A stretch of 13,273 nucleotides of DNA from an uncultured Novosphingobium sp. (GCA_937860195.1 CALMBN010000227.1:1-13273), one strand, 5' to 3'; shown: positions 6,311 to 12,993, counted from the first letter of the stretch. A program made the numbers and translations. Notes: generated from the letters alone by a model not told the origin.

Positions 6311-9001
6311 ATGCGCACCCTTTTGCTTGCCGCTTCGGCCTTTACCCTGGCCCTCACCACAGCCGCCCCAGCCACATCACCCACGCCCGATGCCGCAGCA
6401 GAGGCGGCCCGCGCGCTTGCGCCGGTGCCACCGGGGCGCTTGACCGATGCGGTGCGACCCTTGGCCTACCGGATCGACTTGACCGTCAATCCCGACAATG
6501 AACGGTTTTCAGGCAAGGTTGAGATCGACACAGTGTTGAAGCGCAGCAGCGCTTTCATCGATCTGCATGGGCGCGAGCTCAACATGGCCAGCGCGGTTGC
6601 GGTGGTCAGCGGCAAGCGGATTCAGGCGCGCTATTTCGAGCTCGAGGAAACCGGGGTTGCCAGATTGACCTTTGCCGAGCCGCTCCCCGCTGGCCCGGTT
6701 ACGCTGGCGTTCGAATATGATGCGCCGTTTGGCTCAAGCCCTGCAGGCATGTTCCGGGTCAAAGTCGGCGACGAATGGTATAGCTGGACCCAGTTCGAAT
6801 CGATCGATGCCCGCGCCGCATTCCCCGGGTTTGACGAGCCTGGCTTCAAAGTGCCGTTCAGTGTGACACTGCGGACCAAGCCGGGCCAGATGGCGATCAG
6901 CAATGCGCCGCAGCTCTCCACGAGCAGCGAAGGCGGCATGGATGTCCACCGCTTCGCGCCTACGCTGCCGCTGCCGACCTATCTGATGGCATTTATGGTC
7001 GGGCCGTTCTCGTCGGTCTCCAGCACTGTCGCGCCAAGCCCGCAGCGCAAATGGCCGCTGCCGATCCGGATCATCACGACCAGGCCCAACGCCGGGCAGA
7101 TGGACTTTGCGCTTCAAGGCACCAAGGGTATCGTCACCCATCTGGAACGCTATTTCGGTCAGGCCTTCCCGTATCCAAAGCTTGACCAGATCAGCACCCC
7201 GATCCTGCCGGGGGCGATGGAAAATGCCGGGGCGGATCTCTACAATGATTCGATCCTGATCCTCGATGAAAAGGCCACCACCCGTCAGAAGCGGACCTTC
7301 GGGATGGTTGTCGCGCACGAGCTGTCGCACCAGTGGTTTGGCGATCTGGTCACTCCGGCCTGGTGGGATGATATCTGGCTGAATGAAAGCTTCGCCAACT
7401 GGATGGGATTCCGGATCGGGCACGAGTGGCGGCCCAATCTCAACATCCGCGCCGGGGCGCTGGCCGAGGGTTTCCGGGCGATGGGCACCGATGCCTTGAT
7501 CGCCGGACGGGCGATTCACCAGCCGATCGAAACCAACGCCCAGATCGACGAGGCGTTCGATTCGATCACCTATGGCAAAGGTGGTCATGTGGTCGCCATG
7601 ATCGCTGGTTTCATGGGCGACAGCAAGTTCCGCAGCGGCGTTCGTCGCTATATGGCTGCACACAAATACGGCAACGCGACCAGCGCCGATTTCTTCAAGT
7701 CGATGGCCGAAGCGTCGGGCGACCCGAGAATCCTTCCCGCCATGCAAAGCTTCACCGATCAACAAGGCGTGCCGCTAGTGACTTTCGCTGCCGACGGGAA
7801 GGGCGGCTATACCGTCACGCAAAGCCGCTATACCCGTTTGGGGTCAACTGCTCCTGCGACCAGGTGGGGCATTCCGGTGTGCGTGCGGAGGGTAGCTGCC
7901 AGGCAGCAATGCCAGTTGCTCGATACGGCCACTGGCACGGTTCGCGCAGGTGGTGCGGGCGCACTGATCCCGAACGCAGGCGGGACCGGCTATTACCGAT
8001 TTGAACTTCCTGCCAGGGATTGGGACGCGCTGATCGCAGTTTCGGCCAAGCTGCCAGGGAGCGAGGCGCAGGCGCTCGACGATTCGCTATTTGCCAGCTT
8101 TCAGGCCGGGCGCGCCAGTCCGGCGCAATTGGTCACCATGGCAGTGACGATGGCTGCCAACCCTGACAGCACCGCGAGCGAAGCCGGCCTCGGCAGCCTC
8201 GACTACTTTGACCGGACCGGAATGCTCGATGCCGCCGGGGCAGACGGCTATCGCCACCTGATCCGGCAGATTTACGCACCAAAGGTCGCCGCGCTGGGCT
8301 TTGATCCAAGGGCGGGGGCCTATGCCGCCGAAGACCCGGAACGGTCCCAGATGCGGATCAATGCTGCGATCGAACTGGCATTGACCGGAAAAGATCCTGA
8401 GCTGCGCAAACAGTTCGTCGTGTCCGGGAAGGCCTATCTGGCCGGTAACAAATCTGCGCTCGATGCTGCGTGGTTCGGCACGGCCTTTGCGATCCTGATC
8501 GAGGAGGAAGGCCTGACGACTGCCAAACGGCTGGCCGAAGCGGCATTGGCTTCGCAGGATTCGCTATTCCGGTCAGCCGCGCTGGGTGCGGTTGGCGATG
8601 CTGGAAACGCCGAGGTTGCGACCTGGGTGCTCGATGGCTTCAAGGACGAACGGCTGCGCCGCAACGAGCGGCTGGGTCTGATCCGCGCGGTTGTGACTAA
8701 CCGCGATACCCGCGATATGGGCTTTGCCTGGGTCAGGACCAATTATGATGAACTGTCGAAGGGCGCCGGGATCTTCTTCGCTTCGCGCTTGCCGGGTATG
8801 GTCGGCGGGTTCTGCTCGACAAGCAAAGCGGACGAGATCGCCGCGTTTCTCCGGCCCAAATTCGTGGGCAAGACCGGTGCGCTGGAAGTGGAACGGACGA
8901 TCGAGCGGGTTCGTTCGTGCGGGGTGCTGAAAGATGCACGCGGTGCAGCAATCTCGGCGGAACTGGCGAAGGTCAACCAGGCAGGGTCAATTCAGCGGTA
9001 A
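6311..9001 (+). CDS. Exported M1-family zinc aminopeptidase
   Basis: An 896-residue metallopeptidase that removes N-terminal amino acids from peptides. An N-terminal signal peptide is evident (MRTLLLAASAFTLALTTAA, then PATS), so it should act in the periplasm or outside. Active-site elements are complete: exopeptidase motif GAMEN at 301-305, zinc motif HELSH with His336, Glu337 and His340, third ligand Glu359 in LNESFANW, and the transition-state Tyr421 in ITYGKGG. A long helical ERAP1-like C-terminal domain follows. Paired cysteines (Cys524/Cys534 and Cys835/Cys870) could form disulfides, consistent with export. GGAG five bases before the ATG supports the start. Sequence style resembles the exported M1 enzymes of sphingomonads and xanthomonads rather than cytosolic PepN. 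The last 29 bases overlap the end of the convergent histidine kinase gene. Confidence 0.95.
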   Translation: MRTLLLAASAFTLALTTAAPATSPTPDAAAEAARALAPVPPGRLTDAVRPLAYRIDLTVNPDNERFSGKVEIDTVLKRSSAFIDLHGRELNMASAVAVVSGKRIQARYFELEETGVARLTFAEPLPAGPVTLAFEYDAPFGSSPAGMFRVKVGDEWYSWTQFESIDARAAFPGFDEPGFKVPFSVTLRTKPGQMAISNAPQLSTSSEGGMDVHRFAPTLPLPTYLMAFMVGPFSSVSSTVAPSPQRKWPLPIRIITTRPNAGQMDFALQGTKGIVTHLERYFGQAFPYPKLDQISTPILPGAMENAGADLYNDSILILDEKATTRQKRTFGMVVAHELSHQWFGDLVTPAWWDDIWLNESFANWMGFRIGHEWRPNLNIRAGALAEGFRAMGTDALIAGRAIHQPIETNAQIDEAFDSITYGKGGHVVAMIAGFMGDSKFRSGVRRYMAAHKYGNATSADFFKSMAEASGDPRILPAMQSFTDQQGVPLVTFAADGKGGYTVTQSRYTRLGSTAPATRWGIPVCVRRVAARQQCQLLDTATGTVRAGGAGALIPNAGGTGYYRFELPARDWDALIAVSAKLPGSEAQALDDSLFASFQAGRASPAQLVTMAVTMAANPDSTASEAGLGSLDYFDRTGMLDAAGADGYRHLIRQIYAPKVAALGFDPRAGAYAAEDPERSQMRINAAIELALTGKDPELRKQFVVSGKAYLAGNKSALDAAWFGTAFAILIEEEGLTTAKRLAEAALASQDSLFRSAALGAVGDAGNAEVATWVLDGFKDERLRRNERLGLIRAVVTNRDTRDMGFAWVRTNYDELSKGAGIFFASRLPGMVGGFCSTSKADEIAAFLRPKFVGKTGALEVERTIERVRSCGVLKDARGAAISAELAKVNQAGSIQR

Positions 9002-10370
9002 GCCCCGCTACCACCCCATCGACCTCGCGATTGGCGAGGGTCAGCGTGCCGCCGTGCTGTTCGGCAATCGCCTTGGCCAAAGTCAGCCCCAGCCCCGCGC
9101 CGCCCGTGGCGCTGTTGCGCGATGGTTCGCCGCGGGTGAAGGGTTGCATCATTGCTTCGATCAACGCTTCGGGAATTCCTGGACCGTCGTCTTCGATCCG
9201 GATCGCAACCCGCCCGTGTTCATGCAACAGCGTGATCCGCGCGACCTTGCCATAGCGCAGGGCATTGACCACCAGATTGCGAACCGCGCGGCGCAGCCAG
9301 GTTGCGCGGAGCGCGATGACCGTGCGTTCGGTGCCCGCGAAAGTGACCGGCTCGCTCATATCCTCGAATTCTTCGGCGACCCCGCCGACCAAAGCATTGA
9401 GCTCGGTCGGCTCGAGCGGATCGCTGGGCCGCCCGACCCGCGCCAGGCTCAGGATATCGTCAAGACTGCGGGTGATGTCCTCGATCGTCGCGGCCATTTT
9501 GGCGCGCTCGGCATCGTCCTCGACGCTTTCGATCCGGACCCGCAAAGCGGCGAGCGGTGTCTTCAGATCGTGCCCGATCGCGCCGAGCATCACGTCCTTT
9601 TCGTCAAGCAGCGCTGCGATCCGGTCTTCCAGCGCGTTGTGCGCCACGATCAGGCGGCGAACATCGTCGGGGCCTTGCGGGGGAAGTTGCCCTGCCAGAG
9701 CGCGGTGTGCAGCGAATTGCTCGACCCTACCAGTCAGCGCAGCCAAGGGCCGGGTGATCCGTCCGACGATTAGGGCAATCGCGCCGACCATAAGTCCATA
9801 AAGCAACAAGGTTTGCCCAATCAGCGAGGCGAGCACCCCGCGGTCTGCCCCTGGCGCAGGAATTCTCACCACCAGCCAGCGCTTTGCTTGCGGCAGCTCA
9901 ATTCCCGCAACCAGCAGTTGCGGCGTGATCCGGCGCGGATCACCCAGTACGTGCGCGCGGCGCTCAAGCCGGCGTTTCAGGCGTGGATCGTCCGACAGCG
10001 GGCGGTTGACCACAACCACGTCGCCCAGTTGCAGGCCCTGGCTGGCGATAATCTCGCGCAGTTCGTGTTCGGCCCCGGCGATTCGGCGCTCTCCGGGCTG
10101 GAGTGGCGAGTGATCGGGCATATCGACCTGCATCGGCCGGTCTTGCTCGACCAGCGTTGGCGAGCCTGCTGGCCGCAATCCGGCTTCGCGGATTTCGCCG
10201 AACAGCCGCATCGCGGCGGTGTGGATCAAGGCGGCTTCGCGTCGCTCGGCCTGCGCGCGATAGAGCAGGACCGCGCTGATCCCCTGAGCCAGCAACAGCG
10301 CCAGCGCAATGGCCAGCAACAGTTGCCCCTGCAAGCTGCGCGGCCAGAAAAGCCCCCGAACTTTGCCCAT
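8973..10370 (-). CDS. Membrane sensor histidine kinase
   Basis: A 465-residue transmembrane kinase, partner of the response regulator just upstream. Order: TM helix 1 (about 15-37), a periplasmic sensor region of about 140 residues with no recognisable fold, TM helix 2 (about 181-203), HAMP linker (about 204-255), H-box AIGHDLKTPLAALR with phospho-accepting His267, N-box RNLVVNALRYG, G1 box EDDGPGIP and G2 box GGAGLGL. All catalytic boxes are intact. The start is ambiguous by one codon: a GTG at 10373 overlaps the regulator stop as GTGA, and an ATG at 10370 shares only the last base of that stop; I chose the ATG. Either way translation is coupled to the regulator. The 3' end runs 29 bp into the convergent aminopeptidase gene. 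The signal sensed is unknown; the EF-hand gene in the same operon suggests a divalent metal (inference). Confidence 0.92.
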   Translation of the reverse strand: MGKVRGLFWPRSLQGQLLLAIALALLLAQGISAVLLYRAQAERREAALIHTAAMRLFGEIREAGLRPAGSPTLVEQDRPMQVDMPDHSPLQPGERRIAGAEHELREIIASQGLQLGDVVVVNRPLSDDPRLKRRLERRAHVLGDPRRITPQLLVAGIELPQAKRWLVVRIPAPGADRGVLASLIGQTLLLYGLMVGAIALIVGRITRPLAALTGRVEQFAAHRALAGQLPPQGPDDVRRLIVAHNALEDRIAALLDEKDVMLGAIGHDLKTPLAALRVRIESVEDDAERAKMAATIEDITRSLDDILSLARVGRPSDPLEPTELNALVGGVAEEFEDMSEPVTFAGTERTVIALRATWLRRAVRNLVVNALRYGKVARITLLHEHGRVAIRIEDDGPGIPEALIEAMMQPFTRGEPSRNSATGGAGLGLTLAKAIAEQHGGTLTLANREVDGVVAGLTAELTLPG

Positions 10371-11107
10371 CACTCTCTCGGCATTGTCTGCCGCCGGACA
10401 TCGGCCGCCAGCAAATAGCCACCACCCCAGACGGTCTGGATCAGGATTGGATTGCGGGGATCGGCCTCGATCTTGCGGCGCAGGCGGCTGACCTGATTGT
10501 CAACCGCACGGTCGAACAGGTGCGCCTCGCGGCCTTGCACCATGTCAAGCAGCCGGTCACGGTCAAGCACTTGGCGGGGGTGTTCAAGGAAAGCCAGCAG
10601 CAGCCGGAATTCGACCGACGAGATCGGCACCGCCGCGCCATCAGCATCGCTCAGCTTGCGTTTGAGCGGATCGAGCGTCCAGCCATCGAACGCGAACACT
10701 TCGTCTTCTGCAGCCGCCGCAGCGGGGCCTTTGCTTGCGCGGCGCAGGACCGAGCGGATCCGCGCGACCAGTTCGCGCGGTTCGAACGGCTTGGTGACAT
10801 AGTCATCTGCGCCGATCTCAAGCCCGACAATCCGGTCTGTCGCTTCGCCCCGCGCGGTCAGCAGAATGGTTGGAACCCGATGGGTTTCGGCCAGATGGCG
10901 GCATAGCGACAACCCGTCTTCCCCCGGCATCATGATGTCGAGCAGGACCAGATCGGGAGTATCATCGCGCAGGCTGCTGCGGGCTTCGGCAGCATTGGCG
11001 GCTTGCGTCACGACAAACCCCTGGCGAGCGAGATACTCGGCCAGGGGTTCGCGCAACGCGGCTTCGTCATCAACGAGGAGCAGGCGGGTTGCGGCGCTCT
11101 GATCCAT
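10370..11107 (-). CDS. OmpR/PhoB-family response regulator
   Basis: A 245-residue two-domain DNA-binding regulator. The receiver domain (about 7-120) has the acidic pair Asp13/Asp14, the phosphorylation site Asp57 in LVLLDIMMPGEDG, switch Thr84 and Lys106 in DDYVTKPFEPRELVARI. After an alanine-rich linker, the C-terminal winged helix (about 138-237) has SSVEFRLLLAFLEHPRQVL, the recognition region RAVDNQVSRLRRKIE and the wing IQTVWGGGYLLA. It lies 21 bp after the EF-hand gene and overlaps the kinase start, so the three are probably co-transcribed. The Shine-Dalgarno is weak (GGACGG). Family knowledge: such regulators bind as tandem dimers to direct repeats, and GCGACAA repeats precede the operon. 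Target genes beyond its own operon cannot be read here. Confidence 0.94.
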   Translation of the reverse strand: MDQSAATRLLLVDDEAALREPLAEYLARQGFVVTQAANAAEARSSLRDDTPDLVLLDIMMPGEDGLSLCRHLAETHRVPTILLTARGEATDRIVGLEIGADDYVTKPFEPRELVARIRSVLRRASKGPAAAAAEDEVFAFDGWTLDPLKRKLSDADGAAVPISSVEFRLLLAFLEHPRQVLDRDRLLDMVQGREAHLFDRAVDNQVSRLRRKIEADPRNPILIQTVWGGGYLLAADVRRQTMPRE

Positions 11108-11128
11108 GGGGATGGTCAGCCGTCCAGC

Positions 11129-11701
11129 TCAGTTGGCGGGTGGCGGCGGCGGCATGTCACCATGCATGCCATGCCCGCCAGAGCGTTGGCCGCTCTGTTT
11201 GCCCATCATCCCGCGCATCTTGCCGTGGTGGGCCTTGCGCTCTGCGGGGGTCAGCTTGCCGTCCTTGTCGGTATCGGCGGCATCGAACATCCGGGCGTGA
11301 GCGGCGGTGAATTCATCGCGGCTGATCGCGCCGTCCTTGTTGGCATCGGCCATGTGCAGCATCATCTTGCCGCCGCGGCCACCACGCTCAACGCGCATAT
11401 CCTTCTGGCCTTCATGGCCCTTGTGGGCAGCAGCGAATTCCTCCTTGCTGACGGCACCGTTCTTGTCGGTATCGAGCTTTTCGAACATCTGGCTCTTGTG
11501 GGCGGTGCGGTCGGCTGCGTCGAGTTTGCCGTCCTTGTTGGCATCCATCTTGGCGAACATCTCACCCGATTTGGCCTGCATCTCGGCCTTGGTCACGGTT
11601 TTGTCACCCATCGGATCAGTCCGGTCAGTCGGCATTTGGGCATAAGCGGCTCCGGCAAGGCCGATAGCGGCAAGCGAGAGGCCGAGAATAGCTTTCTTCA
11701 T
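11129..11701 (-). CDS. Exported four-EF-hand protein with His/Met-rich tail
   Basis: A 190-residue protein with a signal peptide (MKKAILGLSLAAIGLAGAAYA, likely cleaved before QM), so periplasmic or secreted. Four EF-hand loops are visible: DANKDGKLDAAD (53-64), DTDKNGAVSKEE (77-88), DANKDGAISRDE (119-130) and DTDKDGKLTPAE (143-154). Loop 1 ends in Asp instead of Glu, which in known EF-hands lowers calcium preference; loops 2-4 are canonical. Loops 1/3 and 2/4 resemble each other, so a two-hand unit was duplicated. The tail (about 155-190) is rich in His, Met and Gly and ends in PPPPPAN, a possible soft-metal site. Start at 11701: AAGGAA lies 8 bases upstream and the signal peptide begins here, although the frame stays open to 11893. 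It is the first gene of the apparent EF-hand/regulator/kinase operon. Likely a calcium- or metal-binding partner or output of that system (inference). Confidence 0.9.
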   Translation of the reverse strand: MKKAILGLSLAAIGLAGAAYAQMPTDRTDPMGDKTVTKAEMQAKSGEMFAKMDANKDGKLDAADRTAHKSQMFEKLDTDKNGAVSKEEFAAAHKGHEGQKDMRVERGGRGGKMMLHMADANKDGAISRDEFTAAHARMFDAADTDKDGKLTPAERKAHHGKMRGMMGKQSGQRSGGHGMHGDMPPPPPAN

Positions 11702-11809
11702 GGTGCGAATTCCTTTTCGCTGGGAACAACGAGAAGCCACGGGGCGGATCAAGAGAGGAGGGGGAACAGACCCGGCCCCGCAGCTTCCTTTAACCCCTCT
11801 AGGCTCCGG

Positions 11810-11858
11810 TTGTCGCGGACTTATGCCGCCAACCCGGCATTTTGTCGCCAATTGTCGC
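11810..11858 (-). promoter_or_regulatory. Candidate operator-promoter with GCGACAA repeats upstream of the EF-hand/two-component operon
   Basis: On the minus strand GCGACAA occurs at 11858-11852, 11848-11842 and 11816-11810. The first two start exactly 10 bp apart in the same orientation, the arrangement OmpR/PhoB-type regulators use. A candidate promoter fits: -35 GCGACA (11848-11843, 4 of 6), 17 bp spacer, -10 CATAAG (11825-11820, 4 of 6), placing the start of transcription near the third copy. An inverted repeat ATGCCG-CCAACC-CGGCAT (11823-11840) fills the spacer. The 192-bp gap 11702-11893 otherwise holds only the long leader and the AAGGAA ribosome-binding site of the EF-hand gene. Confidence 0.4.
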
Positions 11859-11893
11859 AGCGCGGCGAGGCCGTTCATGCAGCTGCAATCCAA

Positions 11894-12292
11894 TTACCGT
11901 GGGCGATGCTCGGTTCCCAGCGCGGGCGTGATGAACAGGGCTTCAGCCTCGCCTTCGATATCGGCAGTGTGCCAGACCCCGGGTGGGTTGATTGCATAGT
12001 CGCCTGCCGCGATGGTGACCGTCTCACAGCGCCCGTCAGGGAACTCCTGATGCAAAGTCATCGCGCCGCTGATGCAAAGGACCACTTCATCGCCTGCCGG
12101 GTGCATTTCCCACCCAGTCCAGTTTCCGCTGAAGCGGTGCGCTGCCACCAGCCGTCCGTCATTTGCGTCGGTTGCATTGCGAGCGATGTAGTCCTCGTAC
12201 CACTGCGGCTCGCCGGTGAAGTCCGGCTGCGGCACTGCGCTGGCGCCGCTTCCAAGGTGGAGCGGCTCGCGTTCAAGCGAATGTCCGGCCAA
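11894..12292 (-). CDS. Single-domain cupin protein
   Basis: A small one-domain cupin of up to 132 residues. Cupin motif 1 is EMHPAGDEVVLCISG (63-76), where His64 and Glu69 are likely metal ligands and the second His of the usual HxH is missing. Motif 2 is GDYAINPPGVWHTAD (97-111), with His108. Such proteins bind a metal in a beta-barrel and may be dioxygenases, isomerases or ligand-binding proteins; no substrate can be assigned. The start is a problem: the frame begins at a TTG only two sense codons after the VOC gene's TGA stop and in the same frame, with no Shine-Dalgarno. The next in-frame alternative, GTG at 12235, would remove 19 residues. The 3' end is followed by the 192-bp gap before the EF-hand gene. 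Confidence 0.8.
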   Translation of the reverse strand: MAGHSLEREPLHLGSGASAVPQPDFTGEPQWYEDYIARNATDANDGRLVAAHRFSGNWTGWEMHPAGDEVVLCISGAMTLHQEFPDGRCETVTIAAGDYAINPPGVWHTADIEGEAEALFITPALGTEHRPR

Positions 12293-12297
12293 GCCGG
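12285..12297 (-). other. GC hairpin with the cupin's TTG start codon in its loop
   Basis: On the minus strand CCGGC-TTG-GCCGG: a perfect 5-bp all-G/C stem with the putative cupin initiator TTG as the whole three-base loop. It begins one base after the VOC gene's TGA. The structure may limit initiation at this codon or influence ribosomes ending at, or reading through, the TGA. The pairing is certain; the function is inferred. Confidence 0.45.
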
Positions 12298-12298
12298 T

Positions 12299-12667
12299 TC
12301 AGCCCATCACATAGGCGTTGAGCTTGTTGCCATCGGGATCGCGGAAATAAGCCGCATAGAACCCGTCGCCGCGCGGACCCGGCGCACCTTCGTCAGTCCC
12401 GCCATTGGCGAGTGCGATGGCATAGAGCCGGTCAACCTGCGCGTTGTCGCGCGCTTCCAGCGCAACCATTACGCCATTGCCGACACTGGCCGCAGCGCCG
12501 TCAAACGGCTTGGTCGCCGCGATCCCGGCGGCTCCGCCGGGCTTGCCCCAGGCAATGAAAGTCTCAAACTCCATCATCCGCGGGGTTTCCATTTCAGCGG
12601 CCAGCGCATCATAGAACTTCGCAGCGCGGGGCAGGTCATTGGTGCCTACTGTGACATATCCGATCAT
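12299..12667 (-). CDS. VOC-superfamily (glyoxalase/bleomycin-resistance fold) protein
   Basis: A 122-residue protein with the paired beta-alpha-beta-beta-beta layout of the vicinal oxygen chelate fold. The opening strand-helix IGYVTVGTNDLPRAAKFYDAL and the closing FYAAYFRDPDGNKLNAYV are diagnostic. The usual metal ligands are not in place: the first strand has Tyr4 where His or Gln is common, and the last motif reads DPDGNKLN instead of DPDGN..E. A metal-independent binding role is therefore possible. The start at 12667 is fixed by AGGAG (12680-12676) with an 8-base spacer; the frame is open to 12709, but that extension crosses the ribosome-binding site. It ends in TGA directly before, and in frame with, the cupin, so the two form one transcription unit. 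It is divergent from the toxin-antitoxin pair. Confidence 0.87.
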   Translation of the reverse strand: MIGYVTVGTNDLPRAAKFYDALAAEMETPRMMEFETFIAWGKPGGAAGIAATKPFDGAAASVGNGVMVALEARDNAQVDRLYAIALANGGTDEGAPGPRGDGFYAAYFRDPDGNKLNAYVMG

Positions 12668-12717
12668 CGAATCGACTCCTGTTGAATGTGTGGAACATGA
12701 AGGGAACAAGGTTGATG

Positions 12718-12723
12718 AGTCAA
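12718..12723 (-). promoter_or_regulatory. Candidate -35 for the VOC-cupin unit
   Basis: On the minus strand TTGACT (5 of 6 consensus). The best -10 at 16-18 bp is poor (CATGTT at 18 bp), so the promoter is only partly convincing. It lies back to back with the candidate antitoxin -35 (12731-12736) inside the 98-bp divergent gap, and both overlap the imperfect palindrome at 12719-12737. Confidence 0.3.
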
Positions 12724-12759
12724 GTGTGGCTTGTGACAGCTAAGGAATTGTGGTAGAAC
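12719..12759 (+). promoter_or_regulatory. Candidate toxin-antitoxin promoter with overlapping imperfect palindrome
   Basis: Plus strand: -35 TTGTGA (12731-12736), 17 bp spacer, -10 TAGAAC (12754-12759). Transcription would begin close to 12766, the first base of the antitoxin ATG, and no ribosome-binding site is adjacent. GTCAAG-TGTGG-CTTGTGAC (12719-12737) is an inverted repeat with one extra base in the right arm, overlapping the -35. It is a reasonable candidate operator for antitoxin autoregulation, which is general behaviour in type II systems. Confidence 0.4.
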
Positions 12760-12765
12760 ATTTGT

Positions 12766-12993
12766 ATGAACATGATCTCCAAAATCGCCAAACATGGCAA
12801 TTCACAAGCGATTCCGATCAGCAAGGAAGTTTTGGCCAAGTTGCGAGTCGAACAGGGTGATCCCGTGTATCTGACTGAAACGCCAACAGGATTTCATATT
12901 TCAGCGTCCGACCCGCAGTTTGAAGCCAAGATGGCAGCGGCCGAAGCGATCATGCGCGAAGACCGCGATATCCTGCGCGTTCTGGCGAAATGA
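12766..12993 (+). CDS. AbrB/MazE-type antitoxin (partner of the Doc toxin)
   Basis: A 75-residue protein. Residues about 3-50 match the SpoVT/AbrB swapped-hairpin DNA-binding fold: ISKIAKHGNSQAIPISKEVL, then LRVEQGDPVYL and GFHIS. The remaining 25 residues are predicted helical and charged, ending in REDRDILRVLAK, the expected toxin-neutralising segment. Family knowledge: such antitoxins dimerise, repress their own operon and block the toxin. Its ATGA overlap with the following Doc gene makes the pairing firm. This contrasts with phage P1, where Doc is paired with Phd. Two in-frame ATGs (12766, 12772) are possible; the first fits a leaderless message. DNA here is AT-richer than the neighbourhood (27 G+C of 60 in 12781-12840), hinting at acquisition by transfer. 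Confidence 0.85.
   Translation: MNMISKIAKHGNSQAIPISKEVLAKLRVEQGDPVYLTETPTGFHISASDPQFEAKMAAAEAIMREDRDILRVLAK

Noticed and set aside
6734..7765. A 343-codon open frame on the minus strand
   Set aside because: It is antisense to the catalytic part of the M1 aminopeptidase, whose active-site motifs prove the plus-strand reading.
11240..11545. Repeated short DNA segments as a tandem repeat or CRISPR-like array
   Set aside because: The repeats are codon-phase copies of EF-hand calcium loops inside a gene, with coding sequence between them.
11702..11893. N-terminal extension of the EF-hand protein
   Set aside because: It would place 64 residues ahead of a clear signal peptide and abolish the good AAGGAA ribosome-binding site.
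12299..12301. TGA between VOC and cupin as a selenocysteine codon
   Set aside because: It falls in an inter-domain linker, not at a catalytic position. The 5-bp hairpin just after it is too small and too close for a bacterial SECIS, and no Sec-protein family fits.
11003..12685. A 560-codon open frame on the plus strand
   Set aside because: It runs antisense through five well-supported minus-strand genes or parts of genes (regulator, EF-hand, cupin, VOC and the gap). Its translation has no recognisable domain, and it owes its length to GC-rich codon bias and the repeated EF-hand codons.
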